Shown here one piece after another: positions 23,872-31,891 of a stretch of 31,960 nt of DNA. The stretch is taken from the NCBI GenBank assembly GCA_964547995.1, contig CAZJRB010000087.1, forward strand, positions 1 to 31,960, in the 5' to 3' direction. The notes under the pieces were generated by a model, which saw only the letters and a list, made by a program, of their open reading frames with translations, had not been told where the DNA came from and made no database searches. The DNA comes from CAZJRB01 sp964547995. Its GTDB lineage: Bacteria; Planctomycetota; Planctomycetia; Pirellulales; Thermoguttaceae. Made by a program: the position numbers and the translations under genes. Every line of letters begins with the position of its first letter. Position 1 is the first letter of the stretch.

Positions 23872-23899
23872 CCCCCGGACCGCAGTCCGGGGGCGTTTT
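23872..23899 (+). terminator. Plus-oriented hairpin with CGTTTT, dispersed-repeat family
   Basis: CCCCCGGAC (23872-23880), loop CGCA, GTCCGGGGG (23885-23893), then CGTTTT. It resembles the hairpins at 19542 and 20649. No plus-strand gene precedes it, so it may be a repeat copy rather than a working terminator. Confidence 0.5.
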
Positions 23900-23922
23900 C
23901 ACTCAACGCGGTTCCTTTGTCG

Positions 23923-23961
23923 AAAAACGCCCCGGGACTGCGGTCGACTGCGGTCCCGGGG
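23923..23961 (-). terminator. Terminator of the large zinc-ribbon/DUF1559 gene
   Basis: On the minus strand, CCCCGGGAC (23961-23953) pairs perfectly with GTCCCGGGG (23938-23930) and is followed by CG and TTTTT. It starts seven bases beyond the stop of the 1181-aa gene. This is a convincing intrinsic terminator. Confidence 0.75.
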
Positions 23962-23967
23962 GTGCGG

Positions 23968-26900
23968 TCAATTTCCCGCCGGTTTCTGCGCCAGGAGGCG
24001 TTCGACGGCGACTTGCACCGGTTGCGACTGCAGCACGATGAGGCATTTCGACGGGCCGTCGAAGTGGATGACGCCCGGGCCGCCCGCGTCGTTCCAGGTG
24101 GTGCCGGCGATGCGGCCCTTGATGCGTTCGATCAGATCGCGGGCGGAAGTGCTGTCCTGCAACAGGTGCTCGACCGGATAGAACTCCAATTCGAGCCGGG
24201 CGATATCCGCCTTGTAGGTGGTAATTTGCAGCGTCCGCGCGTCGACCACCCGATAGACGAGCCCCAGCGGCCGCAGCAGCTTCTCCAGGGCAACGTCGAG
24301 CGGCTGCTTCTCGACGCTGACGGTCGCCAGCGACTTGCTATTGAGGCCGGCGGAGTGCAGGGCGGGGCGGTCGATCAAGAAGGTTGCCTTGCCGAGTTCT
24401 CCAAGATAGTCCAGGATTTCCGCCAGCGGGGCCGGCTCGTAGAAGTTGGCCGTCACCGGGCGCCGCAGGATCGGGAGTGCCTGTCCACGGCGCGTCGTCA
24501 GTTTGAACCGTTGGTGACCGCCCCGGCTCCGCAGCGGGAGCCCTCGAGCGCTGCGGAGTTTCTCACAGAAGACGACTACCTGGCTGTGGACCGGGCTGAT
24601 CTGCGTGACGATCAGGGCGTCCCGGTCGGCCCGAAGCGTCCCGCGGCCGCCGTTACGCTGCCAGGTATCGGGGGCAACCAGCGTTTGCACCATGTCGGCC
24701 AGCCGGTCGATGGCAGCCTTATCGCGGTGTGTCAGATCGGACACGGTGTAGCGAACCGGCTGGAGTTTCTCGCGGAGCGGCAGCGGCGTGGTCAGCAGCA
24801 CCTGGCCGTTTTCGACAACCGGCAGCAGTCCCCGGCTCGATGCCAACGCTTCGAGGATCTCGCTCAGCGTTGCATCGGTCATTTTCATGCGGACGGGATC
24901 GCGCGGCGTGACGCCGAGCTGCTGGATCGCCTCCGGATCCAGGGAGATCGGCACGGTACTGAGCGACGTCAGCAGTTCAACGGCTTTGATCAGGGGGACG
25001 TCCTGAAGGCTGAACTCGGGGATTTTTTCCGCAAGCTGGGCACGGACCTCGTTCGGCTGGATGGTTGGCCGCGTGGCGGGCGCCTGCGGGATCGACCGGG
25101 CAGGCGTCTTGTTGGGGGCTGTGAAAACGTCCGGCTGTTGCAGCGAAGGTTCGGTTGGTTTCCCGGCAGGTTGGACGGGCGGTTGAACGGGCGGTCGAAC
25201 GGGCCCGGGTACGCCCTCATTCGGATCGAACGGTTTCGGGCCGGCCACGGCCGGACGGACATTCACCGCGAGCTGCGGCGGCCCTTCGTGACCGTTGATG
25301 GTTGCCATCTGCTCCAACACGCGGGGATGGATGTCCTTCGAGAGGGGGCGGACCGAGCCGTCGGCAAACCCGGCGAGCATGACGTCGGGCTGGCCGCTAC
25401 CGAAACCGTCGGGGCCGTTGACGTAAGGGGCCTTGGTCAACGGGCGGACCGTCGCTTCTCCGCCGGCCGCCCAGGCGCCGACCTTCCCGGTAACGCCCAG
25501 CACGGCGACCGTGTTCGAGGTGCCGTCGGCGATATCTTTCGGGCGAGTGGTCCGGCCATAGCCGAAGACGCCGGCCCGCGGATCGCCCGGCTTCAATCGT
25601 CCGGCATCCGCTCCGACTCCCGCCACGCCCACGTAGTGGGTCACGGGAAAACCTGCCCGGGTCTTCGCCGGCCCGAGGGCGGGATTGACGACCTCGGGCA
25701 ACGGCCGCGCCGTCACGGGGCGGTTCTGCCGGCTGTTCCACGAATAGCCGGTTTGCAGGTCCCGGTGCCAGTCACCGTGTTCATAGTAAGGCAGCATGGT
25801 GGCGATCCAGCTCAGCCGGGTTTCGGGCGCGAGCAGGCTGCTTCCTTTTGCCCCTTCAGGGAACCGGCCTTCCGCCTTTTGAAATGCGGTCAGCCCCGCC
25901 ATCAGATAATCGAGCCTGGCCTTGTCGACCGTCAGTGCGGCGGCCAACCAGTCGGCCGCTATCGCCGCGCGGTTGTCGATCGCCAGGGCGGCCAATTCCG
26001 TCGGTCCCTTGGTAAAGTCCGTCCGGACCCAGACGGTATTTCCGGCGGCTTCCCACCGCGTACCGTTTGTCGCGGTCAGGCTTTCGCCGAGGAACAGTTC
26101 GTATTGGCCGGCCGCCGCCGCGCCCAGCTCGCCTGCGCGTAGCTTCTCGCCCACCAGGTCAAGCTGCGTGGTGAGGGCCTGCTGGGCCGCCGGAATCAGA
26201 GCGCTCAAGGCCGTGTTGACCTTGTCGGCCGCCGTCTCGCTGTCACAAACCAGGGCCGCTTTCACGTGCAACGGGCTGGCGTAGCGGAACGTGCAGCCGA
26301 GTCCCTGCGGGATCTCGCACAACTCGTGCCACGGTTGCTTGCCCAACGGCCAGATATCGAACAGCGTGGCGGGTATTTCCCAGTTTGCGGCCCGTGCCGC
26401 CGCGAGGTCCAACATCAGCGTGGCATCCGCCCCCGGGGCGATACTCGCGAGCATCCGCTTCAACGCGGGGCTCTCGAAATCGGCCTCCTTCCGCCCGGCA
26501 AGATGGCGCAGCAGTTCGATATCGCCGGTGACAACCGTGCGGTTGCCGACGACGGCGAACGGGTGCGGCCAGGCAGCGCCGGCGAGGCAGCGGCAGGCGT
26601 GCCCGTCCAAAACGATCCCTGCCGGTTCGCCCAACGACGCCAGCGATTCCATGTCGCAATCTTCCGCGAGTTCAAGGACGACCACGTTCTGCCGGGTCCA
26701 GCGGGCAAGGTCCGTCGATGCCCAAGTCAACCGCTCGATGTTCTCGATCTTCAAATCCAGATTTTCCATCAACGGACCGATGGTCCGGCTCCACCAGGAG
26801 TCCGAGAAGTCCATCATCTTGGAGGCATGAGGCTGTTGGGCGAGCTTCGCGGCGCCGACGTTGAAAAACAGCGAAGTCCCGTCGGGCAGCCAGCGACGCT

Positions 26901-27513
26901 GGAAGGCATCCGCGACGGGCTCGGGTTTGGCTGCCGACTCGGCCTGGCCGGAAACACCGTCGGGCTCGGCGGGCTTCTCGACCAACGGCTCCGGGGGCAA
27001 AGCGGGAGGACGGGAGGAAAACAGGGACGAGAACCCCACAATTATTACCAACGCAACGATGGGGACCGATCCCCATATCAGCCACTTCCGCCATCGCAAT
27101 TCAGCCGCCGAAGCTCCGGGCCGGATCGGTCCGAACGTGCCGTCGTCGAGGACCGTGTCGTCCGTCACTACCTCGTCACCCGCGATACGGGAAGAAACGT
27201 CCCTGAGCACCTCGCGCGAATCGGCCTGCGGGGCGTCGTCCACCGCGGTGCTTACCGTGGCGGTCTCGGGTGTCTCGGAAGCCGCGGCGACAGCCTGCGA
27301 GGGGCTTGGCTCGGGCGAATCTTCGGGCAGATTCTCAGCCGAATCGGGCAGGGCCTGTTCACTCGGGTCGGATTTTCGCCCGTCCGGGGGGACCGCCTCG
27401 ACCATGCTCCCACACTTGGGACATGAAAGAATCGACCCGATAAGCTCGGCATTGCGGACGGTAAGCCGGGCCCGGCAAGTCGTGCAGGTGATGAAGAACA
27501 AGGCCTTTTCCAC
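23968..27513 (-). CDS. Zinc-ribbon, single-membrane-span, DUF1559-like and STN-domain protein
   Basis: A 1181-aa protein. The N-terminal zinc ribbon has C10-x2-C13 and C31-x2-C34 (ITCTTCRARL, SCPKCGSM). A Ser/Pro/Glu-rich linker leads to one membrane helix at about 144-165 (LIWGSVPIVALVIIVGFSSLF). The middle contains a DUF1559-like part: LMAGLTAFQKAEGRFPEGAKG, then ADGTSNTVAVLGVTGKVGAWAAGGE and FADGSVRPLSKDIHPRVLEQMATINGHEG. The C-terminal third opens with FSLQDVPLIKAVELLTSLSTVPISLDP, a secretin/TonB STN-type domain, with related beta repeats later. The zinc ribbon should be cytoplasmic and the rest periplasmic. The start is a GTG with a weak site. This large planctomycete type is known by domains only; its job is not established. 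Confidence 0.83.
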   Translation of the reverse strand: MEKALFFITCTTCRARLTVRNAELIGSILSCPKCGSMVEAVPPDGRKSDPSEQALPDSAENLPEDSPEPSPSQAVAAASETPETATVSTAVDDAPQADSREVLRDVSSRIAGDEVVTDDTVLDDGTFGPIRPGASAAELRWRKWLIWGSVPIVALVIIVGFSSLFSSRPPALPPEPLVEKPAEPDGVSGQAESAAKPEPVADAFQRRWLPDGTSLFFNVGAAKLAQQPHASKMMDFSDSWWSRTIGPLMENLDLKIENIERLTWASTDLARWTRQNVVVLELAEDCDMESLASLGEPAGIVLDGHACRCLAGAAWPHPFAVVGNRTVVTGDIELLRHLAGRKEADFESPALKRMLASIAPGADATLMLDLAAARAANWEIPATLFDIWPLGKQPWHELCEIPQGLGCTFRYASPLHVKAALVCDSETAADKVNTALSALIPAAQQALTTQLDLVGEKLRAGELGAAAAGQYELFLGESLTATNGTRWEAAGNTVWVRTDFTKGPTELAALAIDNRAAIAADWLAAALTVDKARLDYLMAGLTAFQKAEGRFPEGAKGSSLLAPETRLSWIATMLPYYEHGDWHRDLQTGYSWNSRQNRPVTARPLPEVVNPALGPAKTRAGFPVTHYVGVAGVGADAGRLKPGDPRAGVFGYGRTTRPKDIADGTSNTVAVLGVTGKVGAWAAGGEATVRPLTKAPYVNGPDGFGSGQPDVMLAGFADGSVRPLSKDIHPRVLEQMATINGHEGPPQLAVNVRPAVAGPKPFDPNEGVPGPVRPPVQPPVQPAGKPTEPSLQQPDVFTAPNKTPARSIPQAPATRPTIQPNEVRAQLAEKIPEFSLQDVPLIKAVELLTSLSTVPISLDPEAIQQLGVTPRDPVRMKMTDATLSEILEALASSRGLLPVVENGQVLLTTPLPLREKLQPVRYTVSDLTHRDKAAIDRLADMVQTLVAPDTWQRNGGRGTLRADRDALIVTQISPVHSQVVVFCEKLRSARGLPLRSRGGHQRFKLTTRRGQALPILRRPVTANFYEPAPLAEILDYLGELGKATFLIDRPALHSAGLNSKSLATVSVEKQPLDVALEKLLRPLGLVYRVVDARTLQITTYKADIARLELEFYPVEHLLQDSTSARDLIERIKGRIAGTTWNDAGGPGVIHFDGPSKCLIVLQSQPVQVAVERLLAQKPAGN

Positions 27514-27808
27514 AGTTCCACATGGGTTAGAGGAGGTCGCGTGAATAGTAATGGCGACACTATTCCATACTCCATAATTCTAAACGTTCCGGCCACGCCC
27601 GTCCAGTTTTTGCCCCCGATTTTCCTTACTGTGCAAGAATAAGGGCAGCCATGAAGCTGCCGGATCGTCACAAGTGCCCACCGCACCCCCCGTTAAGGCC
27701 GTTCGTCGGCGCCGGTTTAATAGTCTGCTATCAAACACGTTTGTCCATTGTGGTTTGGGGATGAACTTCCTCGCCCGGTTGGCAAGTGGTAATATCGGGC
27801 GATGGAGA

Positions 27809-29353
27809 ATGCATCTTGCAGCAAGCGAGGTGCCGATTGGCCGGCGCAAACCCATTTTCTTCCAAAAACTCTTGAACCAACCCTACACCGTCATCATCGG
27901 CCTGGAAGTCCACGTCCAGTTGAACACGCGGAGCAAGTTATTCTGCGGTTGCAGCACGGAATTCGGTGCTCCGCCGAACACGCAGACCTGCCCGTTGTGT
28001 ACTGGAATGCCCGGCACGTTGCCGGTCCTGAATCGCAAGGCGTTCGAGTTATCGCTGAAGACGGCCGTGGCGCTGAACTGCGAAATTCCGCGGTTCACGA
28101 AGTGGGACCGGAAGCAGTATTACTACCCCGATCTTCCCAAGGGCTACCAGATCAGCCAGTTCGACTTGCCGCTGAGCCGTGACGGCTGGCTCGAGATCAG
28201 CGACCCCAAAGGCGGGTTCGAGCCAAAGAAGGTCGGCATCATCCGCGCCCATCTCGAAGAGGACGCCGGCAAGTCGATGCACGACGAGGAGAGCGGCAAG
28301 GCCGACAGCCGGATCGATCTGAACCGCTGCGGGACGCCGCTGCTGGAGATCGTCTCCGAGCCCGACATCCGCTCGCCGGCCGAAGCCAAGGCTTATTTGA
28401 CCGAGCTGAAGTTGCTGCTGAACTACATCGGCGTTTCCGACTGCAACATGCAGGAAGGCAGCCTTCGCGTCGACGCAAACATCAACCTCCATATCGGCGA
28501 CCCCGGGCAGGGAGAAGTCGCCACGCCGATTGTCGAAGTCAAAAACATGAACAGCTTTCGGGCGGTGGAACGGGCGCTGGCGTACGAAGCCGGACGGCAG
28601 TGGGAAGCCTGGCAGGAAACCCGCGTCAAGATGGGCGATCCCGGCGGACACAAAACAACGCGGGGCTGGGACGAGCAGGCTCAAATCACCCACGAGCAAC
28701 GCTCCAAGGAAGAATCGAGCGACTATCGCTACTTTCCCGATCCCGACCTGGTCCCGGTCGTCACGACCGGCGAGCAGATCGAAGCGGCCGCCGCTTCGCT
28801 GGGCGAACTGCCCGCCGCCCTGCGCCGACGGCTCGAACGGACCTACGGCATCACTCCCTACGACAGCGACGTGCTGGTCAACCAGGGCCGCCCGCTGGTC
28901 GATTACTATATCGAGCTGGCCGACCGGTGCGGCGACGGCAAAATGGCCGGCAACTGGGTCCAGCAGGACGTCCTGCGACGGCTCAACGAGCAGCAAACCG
29001 ATATTTCCGAGTTCGGCGTCGCCGCCGCGGCCATGGCGGATCTGATCGGGCTGGTCCGGGAAGGCAAACTCTCGACCAGCCGCGGACGCGAGGTGCTCAC
29101 CGAGATGCTCGCCACGGGCAAGCCGGCCGCCGAAGCCATGGAGGCGATGGGCATCGAAGAAGTCGACGAGTCCGACCTCGAAGCCCTTTGCCGGGAACTG
29201 CTCGACGACAATCCCAAGATCGTCGCCCAAGTCAAAGGCGGCAAGCTGAAGGCCGCCGGGGCATTGATCGGCCAGGCAAAGAAGAAAAATCCCAACGTCG
29301 ATCCCGCCCGGGTCCGAGAAATTTGCCTCGCACTCATCGGGAAAATGGAGTAG
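27809..29353 (+). CDS. gatB: Asp/Glu-tRNA amidotransferase subunit B
   Basis: GatB works with GatA and GatC to turn Glu-tRNA(Gln) and Asp-tRNA(Asn) into Gln-tRNA and Asn-tRNA. Motifs: YTVIIGLEVHVQLNTRSKLFC, CPLCTGMPGTLPVLN, KWDRKQYYYPDLPKGYQISQ, GIIRAHLEEDAGKSMHD, RIDLNRCGTPLLEIVSEPD, SLRVDANIN and SSDYRYFPDPDL, and a YqeY-type C-terminus. The family core begins at residue NQPYT. The start is uncertain: ATG 27809 gives 514 aa with a GGAG very close to it; an in-frame TTG at 27872 matches the family N-terminus better but has no ribosome site. gatA and gatC are not adjacent. The neighbour is the divergent zinc-ribbon gene. Confidence 0.95.
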   Translation: MHLAASEVPIGRRKPIFFQKLLNQPYTVIIGLEVHVQLNTRSKLFCGCSTEFGAPPNTQTCPLCTGMPGTLPVLNRKAFELSLKTAVALNCEIPRFTKWDRKQYYYPDLPKGYQISQFDLPLSRDGWLEISDPKGGFEPKKVGIIRAHLEEDAGKSMHDEESGKADSRIDLNRCGTPLLEIVSEPDIRSPAEAKAYLTELKLLLNYIGVSDCNMQEGSLRVDANINLHIGDPGQGEVATPIVEVKNMNSFRAVERALAYEAGRQWEAWQETRVKMGDPGGHKTTRGWDEQAQITHEQRSKEESSDYRYFPDPDLVPVVTTGEQIEAAAASLGELPAALRRRLERTYGITPYDSDVLVNQGRPLVDYYIELADRCGDGKMAGNWVQQDVLRRLNEQQTDISEFGVAAAAMADLIGLVREGKLSTSRGREVLTEMLATGKPAAEAMEAMGIEEVDESDLEALCRELLDDNPKIVAQVKGGKLKAAGALIGQAKKKNPNVDPARVREICLALIGKME

Positions 29354-29370
29354 AGTTGAGAGTCGAGAGC

Positions 29371-29398
29371 AAAAGTCCTGGCACTGCGTGCCAGGGTT
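29371..29398. repeat. Dispersed 28-bp hairpin, copy C, between gatB and the SAM hydrolase
   Basis: AAAAGTCCTGGCACTGCGTG and the following eight bases form a 9-bp stem (TCCTGGCAC with GTGCCAGGG). It is the opposite orientation to the copies at 19542 and 20649, with the A-run before the stem, so it is a repeat rather than a plus-strand terminator. It follows a short AGTTGAGAGTCGAGAG tract just after the gatB stop. Confidence 0.7.
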
Positions 29399-29418
29399 CC
29401 ATCCTTTTTCACACAACC

Positions 29419-30204
29419 ATGGACGTAATCACGCTAACCACCGACTTCGGCACGGGCAGCCCCTACGCGGCGGTCCTCAAAGGAACCATCCTTACGATCA
29501 ACCCCGACGCGAGGATTGTCGACATAAGCCATGAGATCCCCGCTCAGGACGTCCGCAAGGGGGCCGTTGTGCTCGGCGACGTCGCCGAGCAGTTCCCGAA
29601 AGGCACGATCCATGTCGTAGTAGTCGATCCCGGCGTGGGAACCGATCGGGCAATCGTCTATGTCGAGATCGGCAAGCAGCGTTATGTGGCCCCCGACAAC
29701 GGCCTGCTGAGTCGATTGGCCGAGCGAACGGCCCCGTCGAGGATCATCCGGCTGGAGAATCCCGGCTATTGGCTGGAGGAAGTCTCCTCGACGTTCCACG
29801 GCCGCGACATCATGGCCCCGGTTGCCGCCCACCTGAGCTTGGGAGTCCGGCCGGAGAAACTCGGCCCGGCCGTTTCAGAGCTGGCGGGGCTGGATTGGCC
29901 GGCGGCCCGACACTCGCTCAAACGTATCGACGGGATCGTCCTGGAGACGGACTCGTTCGGCAACTTGATTACCAACATCACGGCCGAGATGATCAGCGAC
30001 CGGCCGACCGACAGCCGCGTTTGCGTTGTCTGCAATATCTACGAAACGTGGGGTATCTACCATGCCTATGGCGAACAGCCTAACGGCACGCTTGTTGCAC
30101 TAATCGGCTCGACCGGCCGGTTGGAACTCGCCCTGGTGGGCGGCAATGCGGCCAAAGTGCTCGGCGTTCCCGTCGGGGCGCCGGTTGTGCTAGCGTGGGA
30201 GTAG
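29419..30204 (+). CDS. SAM hydrolase (SAM hydroxide adenosyltransferase, DUF62 family)
   Basis: A 261-aa protein of the family that includes the fluorinase and chlorinase. Most bacterial members hydrolyse SAM to adenosine and methionine. Motifs: ITLTTDFGTGSPYAAVLKG (D9), VDISHEIPAQDVRKGAVVL, VVVDPGVGTDRAIV, YVAPDNGLLS and FHGRDIMAPVAAHLS, all family landmarks; GIVLETDSFGNLITNI follows in the C-terminal domain. There is no halide-specific loop that I can identify, so hydrolase is the preferred role. The ATG at 29419 lacks a strong ribosome site. It follows gatB across copy C of the dispersed hairpin and is probably transcribed separately or by read-through. Confidence 0.92.
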   Translation: MDVITLTTDFGTGSPYAAVLKGTILTINPDARIVDISHEIPAQDVRKGAVVLGDVAEQFPKGTIHVVVVDPGVGTDRAIVYVEIGKQRYVAPDNGLLSRLAERTAPSRIIRLENPGYWLEEVSSTFHGRDIMAPVAAHLSLGVRPEKLGPAVSELAGLDWPAARHSLKRIDGIVLETDSFGNLITNITAEMISDRPTDSRVCVVCNIYETWGIYHAYGEQPNGTLVALIGSTGRLELALVGGNAAKVLGVPVGAPVVLAWE

Positions 30205-30279
30205 GGAGTTGAGGGTTGAGAGCCCTTGTGCTACGTGCGGGTGCGTGTTAGCGTGGGCAAATCATGCTAACATCACACC

Positions 30280-30358
30280 GTTTAGCGGCCGACGGCACGT
30301 CGGCCAGGGTGCGAGTTGTCTGTTCCCGTTTTCGCCGTCGTGCCGACGGCGGCTAAAC
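30280..30358. repeat. REPIN-like palindrome, two inverted units, near the aro leader
   Basis: The arm at 30280-30304 pairs with 30334-30358 with three mismatches in 25. Each arm is its own hairpin: GCCGACG, GCA, CGTCGGC on the left and GCCGTCG, TGC, CGACGGC on the right, each 7 bp perfect. The arms differ by paired changes, so each hairpin is kept. It is a fourth distinct family in this window. Confidence 0.85.
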
Positions 30359-30466
30359 ACACACGCGTGCGGCGGTATCCGTTGTATCCACCGTGGCTCG
30401 GTACCATGGCGGTCGGGTCGGATTCGGGTGAAAAATGACTCGGGACGGATTTTCTCGATTTCCCAC

Positions 30467-30495
30467 TTGATTTTTCGACCGTCTTATGCCAAAAT
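30467..30495 (+). promoter_or_regulatory. Possible sigma-70-type promoter for the aromatic leader and DAHP synthase
   Basis: TTGATT (30467-30472), a 17-base spacer, and CAAAAT (30490-30495), each matching four of six consensus bases. A start near 30503 would leave about 40 bases before the leader ATG. Planctomycete promoters are poorly known, so this is tentative. Confidence 0.35.
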
Positions 30496-30541
30496 TCCAG
30501 AAGAGACGGAGTATACCCGCTCGAGTGACGATGTAAACGCT

Positions 30542-30616
30542 ATGAAATCTGCCTTTGCCGCCTATTACTGGTACTTTTTTGCCCCCCAAGGTCGCGGGGT
30601 CGGAGGTGGTTTGTAG
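30542..30616 (+). CDS. Aromatic leader peptide, 24 aa, of the DAHP synthase attenuator
   Basis: The frame from ATG 30542 to TAG 30614-30616 encodes MKSAFAAYYWYFFAPQGRG and ends VGGGL. Seven of its 24 residues are aromatic, with an unbroken run of Tyr-Tyr-Trp-Tyr-Phe-Phe (codons 8-13, 30563-30580). All three aromatic amino acids are in the run, the end-products of the pathway that the next gene starts. It is too short to be a working enzyme. Translation speed through the run would report the supply of charged Phe, Tyr and Trp tRNAs to the terminator that follows. The ribosome site before the ATG is weak. I treat it as a leader peptide because of its content, length, position and the pairings downstream. 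Confidence 0.88.
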   Translation: MKSAFAAYYWYFFAPQGRGVGGGL

Positions 30617-30681
30617 GTAGTACAAAACAACCCACAGAAGACAAAGAGCCCCGAGGCCAGCCGGTTCTCGGGGCTTTTTTT
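30590..30681 (+). terminator. Attenuator: intrinsic terminator with competing antiterminator before DAHP synthase
   Basis: The terminator is AGCCCCGAG (30647-30655), 11-base loop, CTCGGGGCT (30667-30675), then a run of T to 30681: a 9-bp stem and seven T. It lies 61 bases before the aroF start. The leader-end segment 30590-30600 can pair with 30648-30658 with ten of eleven pairs (two wobbles, one mismatch), which would block the terminator. A C-run at 30582-30587 can pair with GGGG at 30596-30599 and so protect the terminator. The three pairings mirror the trp 1:2, 2:3 and 3:4 scheme. Confidence 0.85.
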
Positions 30682-30742
30682 GTGCTGCCGCCGCAGCAGG
30701 CAAATAAAAAAACGAAACCACTACCCAACAGGAGAAGGAGCC

Positions 30743-31783
30743 ATGATTGTCGTCATGAAACGTGGCGCTACCAAGGAGCAAATCGAACACATGATCGAAC
30801 GAGTCGAACAATTAGGCCTGAAGTCGCATCCGATCTACGGCACCGAGCGGACGGTGATCGCGGCCATCGGCGAGAAACGCGACGAACACCGCCATTCGCT
30901 TGAAAGCGGACCCGGCGTCGCCGAGGTCGTCCCGATCCTGGCACCCTACAAGGTCGCCAGCATCGAGGTCAATCCCGAGCGGACGGTGGTCAGGGCGGGA
31001 ACCCTTGCGGTGGGGAATGCCCACTTGGGCATGATCGCCGGGCCATGCTCCGTCGAGACCCGGCAGCAGACCCTCAGCACCGCCCGGGCAGTCAAGGCCG
31101 CCGGGGCAACCGCGCTGCGGGGCGGGGCGTTCAAACCGCGGACAAGCCCCTACAGCTTCCAGGGCCTCAAGGAGGACGGCCTGAAAATCCTCGCCGCCGC
31201 CCGCGACGAGACCGGTCTGGCAGTGGTTACCGAAGTGATGGCGGCCGTCGACGTTCCCCTTGTGGCACGCTACGCCGACGTCCTACAAATCGGCGCCAGA
31301 AACATGCAAAACTACCGCCTGCTGGAAGCCGTCGGTGCGGAGGGTAAGCCCGTCCTGCTGAAACGAGGCCCCAGCGCCTCGATGGACGAGCTGCTCCTGG
31401 CCGCCGAGTACGTCCTGAACGCCGGCAACCCGAACGTCATGCTCTGCGAGCGCGGAATCCGCACGTTCGAGTCGCACGTCCGTTTCTCGCTCACCCTGGC
31501 GTCGGTACCCTACCTGCACGAGCGGACCCATCTGCCGGTGGTGGTCGATCCGAGCCATGGGACCGGCCACACCGCCCTGGTAAAGCGGATGGCCGCCGCC
31601 GCGGTGGCCGCCGGCGCAGACGGCCTGATCGTCGAAGTCCACCCCGAGCCGGAGACCGCCCTAAGCGATGGCTACCAGTCCCTGACATTCGAGCAATTCG
31701 AGGAACTCATGGACCTCTGCCGGCGCGTGGCCGATGCTGTCGGAAAGAAGATTGTGCCGAACGAATTGCACGCGGTATCGTAA
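30743..31783 (+). CDS. aroF: 3-deoxy-7-phosphoheptulonate (DAHP) synthase, type I-beta with N-terminal regulatory domain
   Basis: A 346-aa protein that joins PEP and erythrose-4-phosphate to make DAHP, the first step of the shikimate pathway to Phe, Tyr and Trp. Residues 1-70 form a ferredoxin-like/ACT-type domain (MIVVMKRGATKEQIEHMIERVEQLG), as in the Thermotoga-type enzyme, where it gives feedback control. The barrel has AGPCSVET (metal Cys C102), GGAFKPRTSPYSFQGL (residues 128-142), LQIGARNMQN, LLKRGPSASMDE and VVVDPSHGTGH. The ATG at 30743 has GGAGAAGGAG upstream, a very strong ribosome site. It follows the leader peptide and attenuator, so it is probably regulated at transcription as well as by feedback on the protein. 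Confidence 0.96.
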   Translation: MIVVMKRGATKEQIEHMIERVEQLGLKSHPIYGTERTVIAAIGEKRDEHRHSLESGPGVAEVVPILAPYKVASIEVNPERTVVRAGTLAVGNAHLGMIAGPCSVETRQQTLSTARAVKAAGATALRGGAFKPRTSPYSFQGLKEDGLKILAAARDETGLAVVTEVMAAVDVPLVARYADVLQIGARNMQNYRLLEAVGAEGKPVLLKRGPSASMDELLLAAEYVLNAGNPNVMLCERGIRTFESHVRFSLTLASVPYLHERTHLPVVVDPSHGTGHTALVKRMAAAAVAAGADGLIVEVHPEPETALSDGYQSLTFEQFEELMDLCRRVADAVGKKIVPNELHAVS

Positions 31784-31804
31784 AACCCGGGGGTGTAAGT
31801 CCGC

Positions 31805-31827
31805 CACGGGCTGCTTGCCAGCCCGTG
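31805..31827. repeat. Single REP-like hairpin after aroF
   Basis: CACGGGCTG (31805-31813), loop CTTGC, CAGCCCGTG (31819-31827): a perfect 9-bp stem, 22 bases after the aroF stop. There is no U-run. Confidence 0.55.
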
Positions 31828-31846
31828 TTGGGTGGCCGGAAACCTT

Positions 31847-31891
31847 GGGGTCTGTCCCGATTTTCCATCTTCGCAAAATGGGACTGACCCC
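31847..31891. repeat. Inverted GGGGTCTGTCCC repeat near the right edge
   Basis: GGGGTCTGTCCC (31847-31858) and GGGACTGACCCC (31880-31891) are complementary but for one base, with ATTTT on one side and AAAAT on the other extending the match. It resembles a repeat commonly seen in planctomycete intergenic DNA. Beyond it, to the window end, I see no gene. Confidence 0.55.

Noticed and set aside
28600..30204. A single 534-codon fusion of gatB C-terminal region and SAM hydrolase
   Set aside because: The first 273 codons are an out-of-frame reading of gatB; the family similarity and a complete N-terminus begin at ATG 29419.
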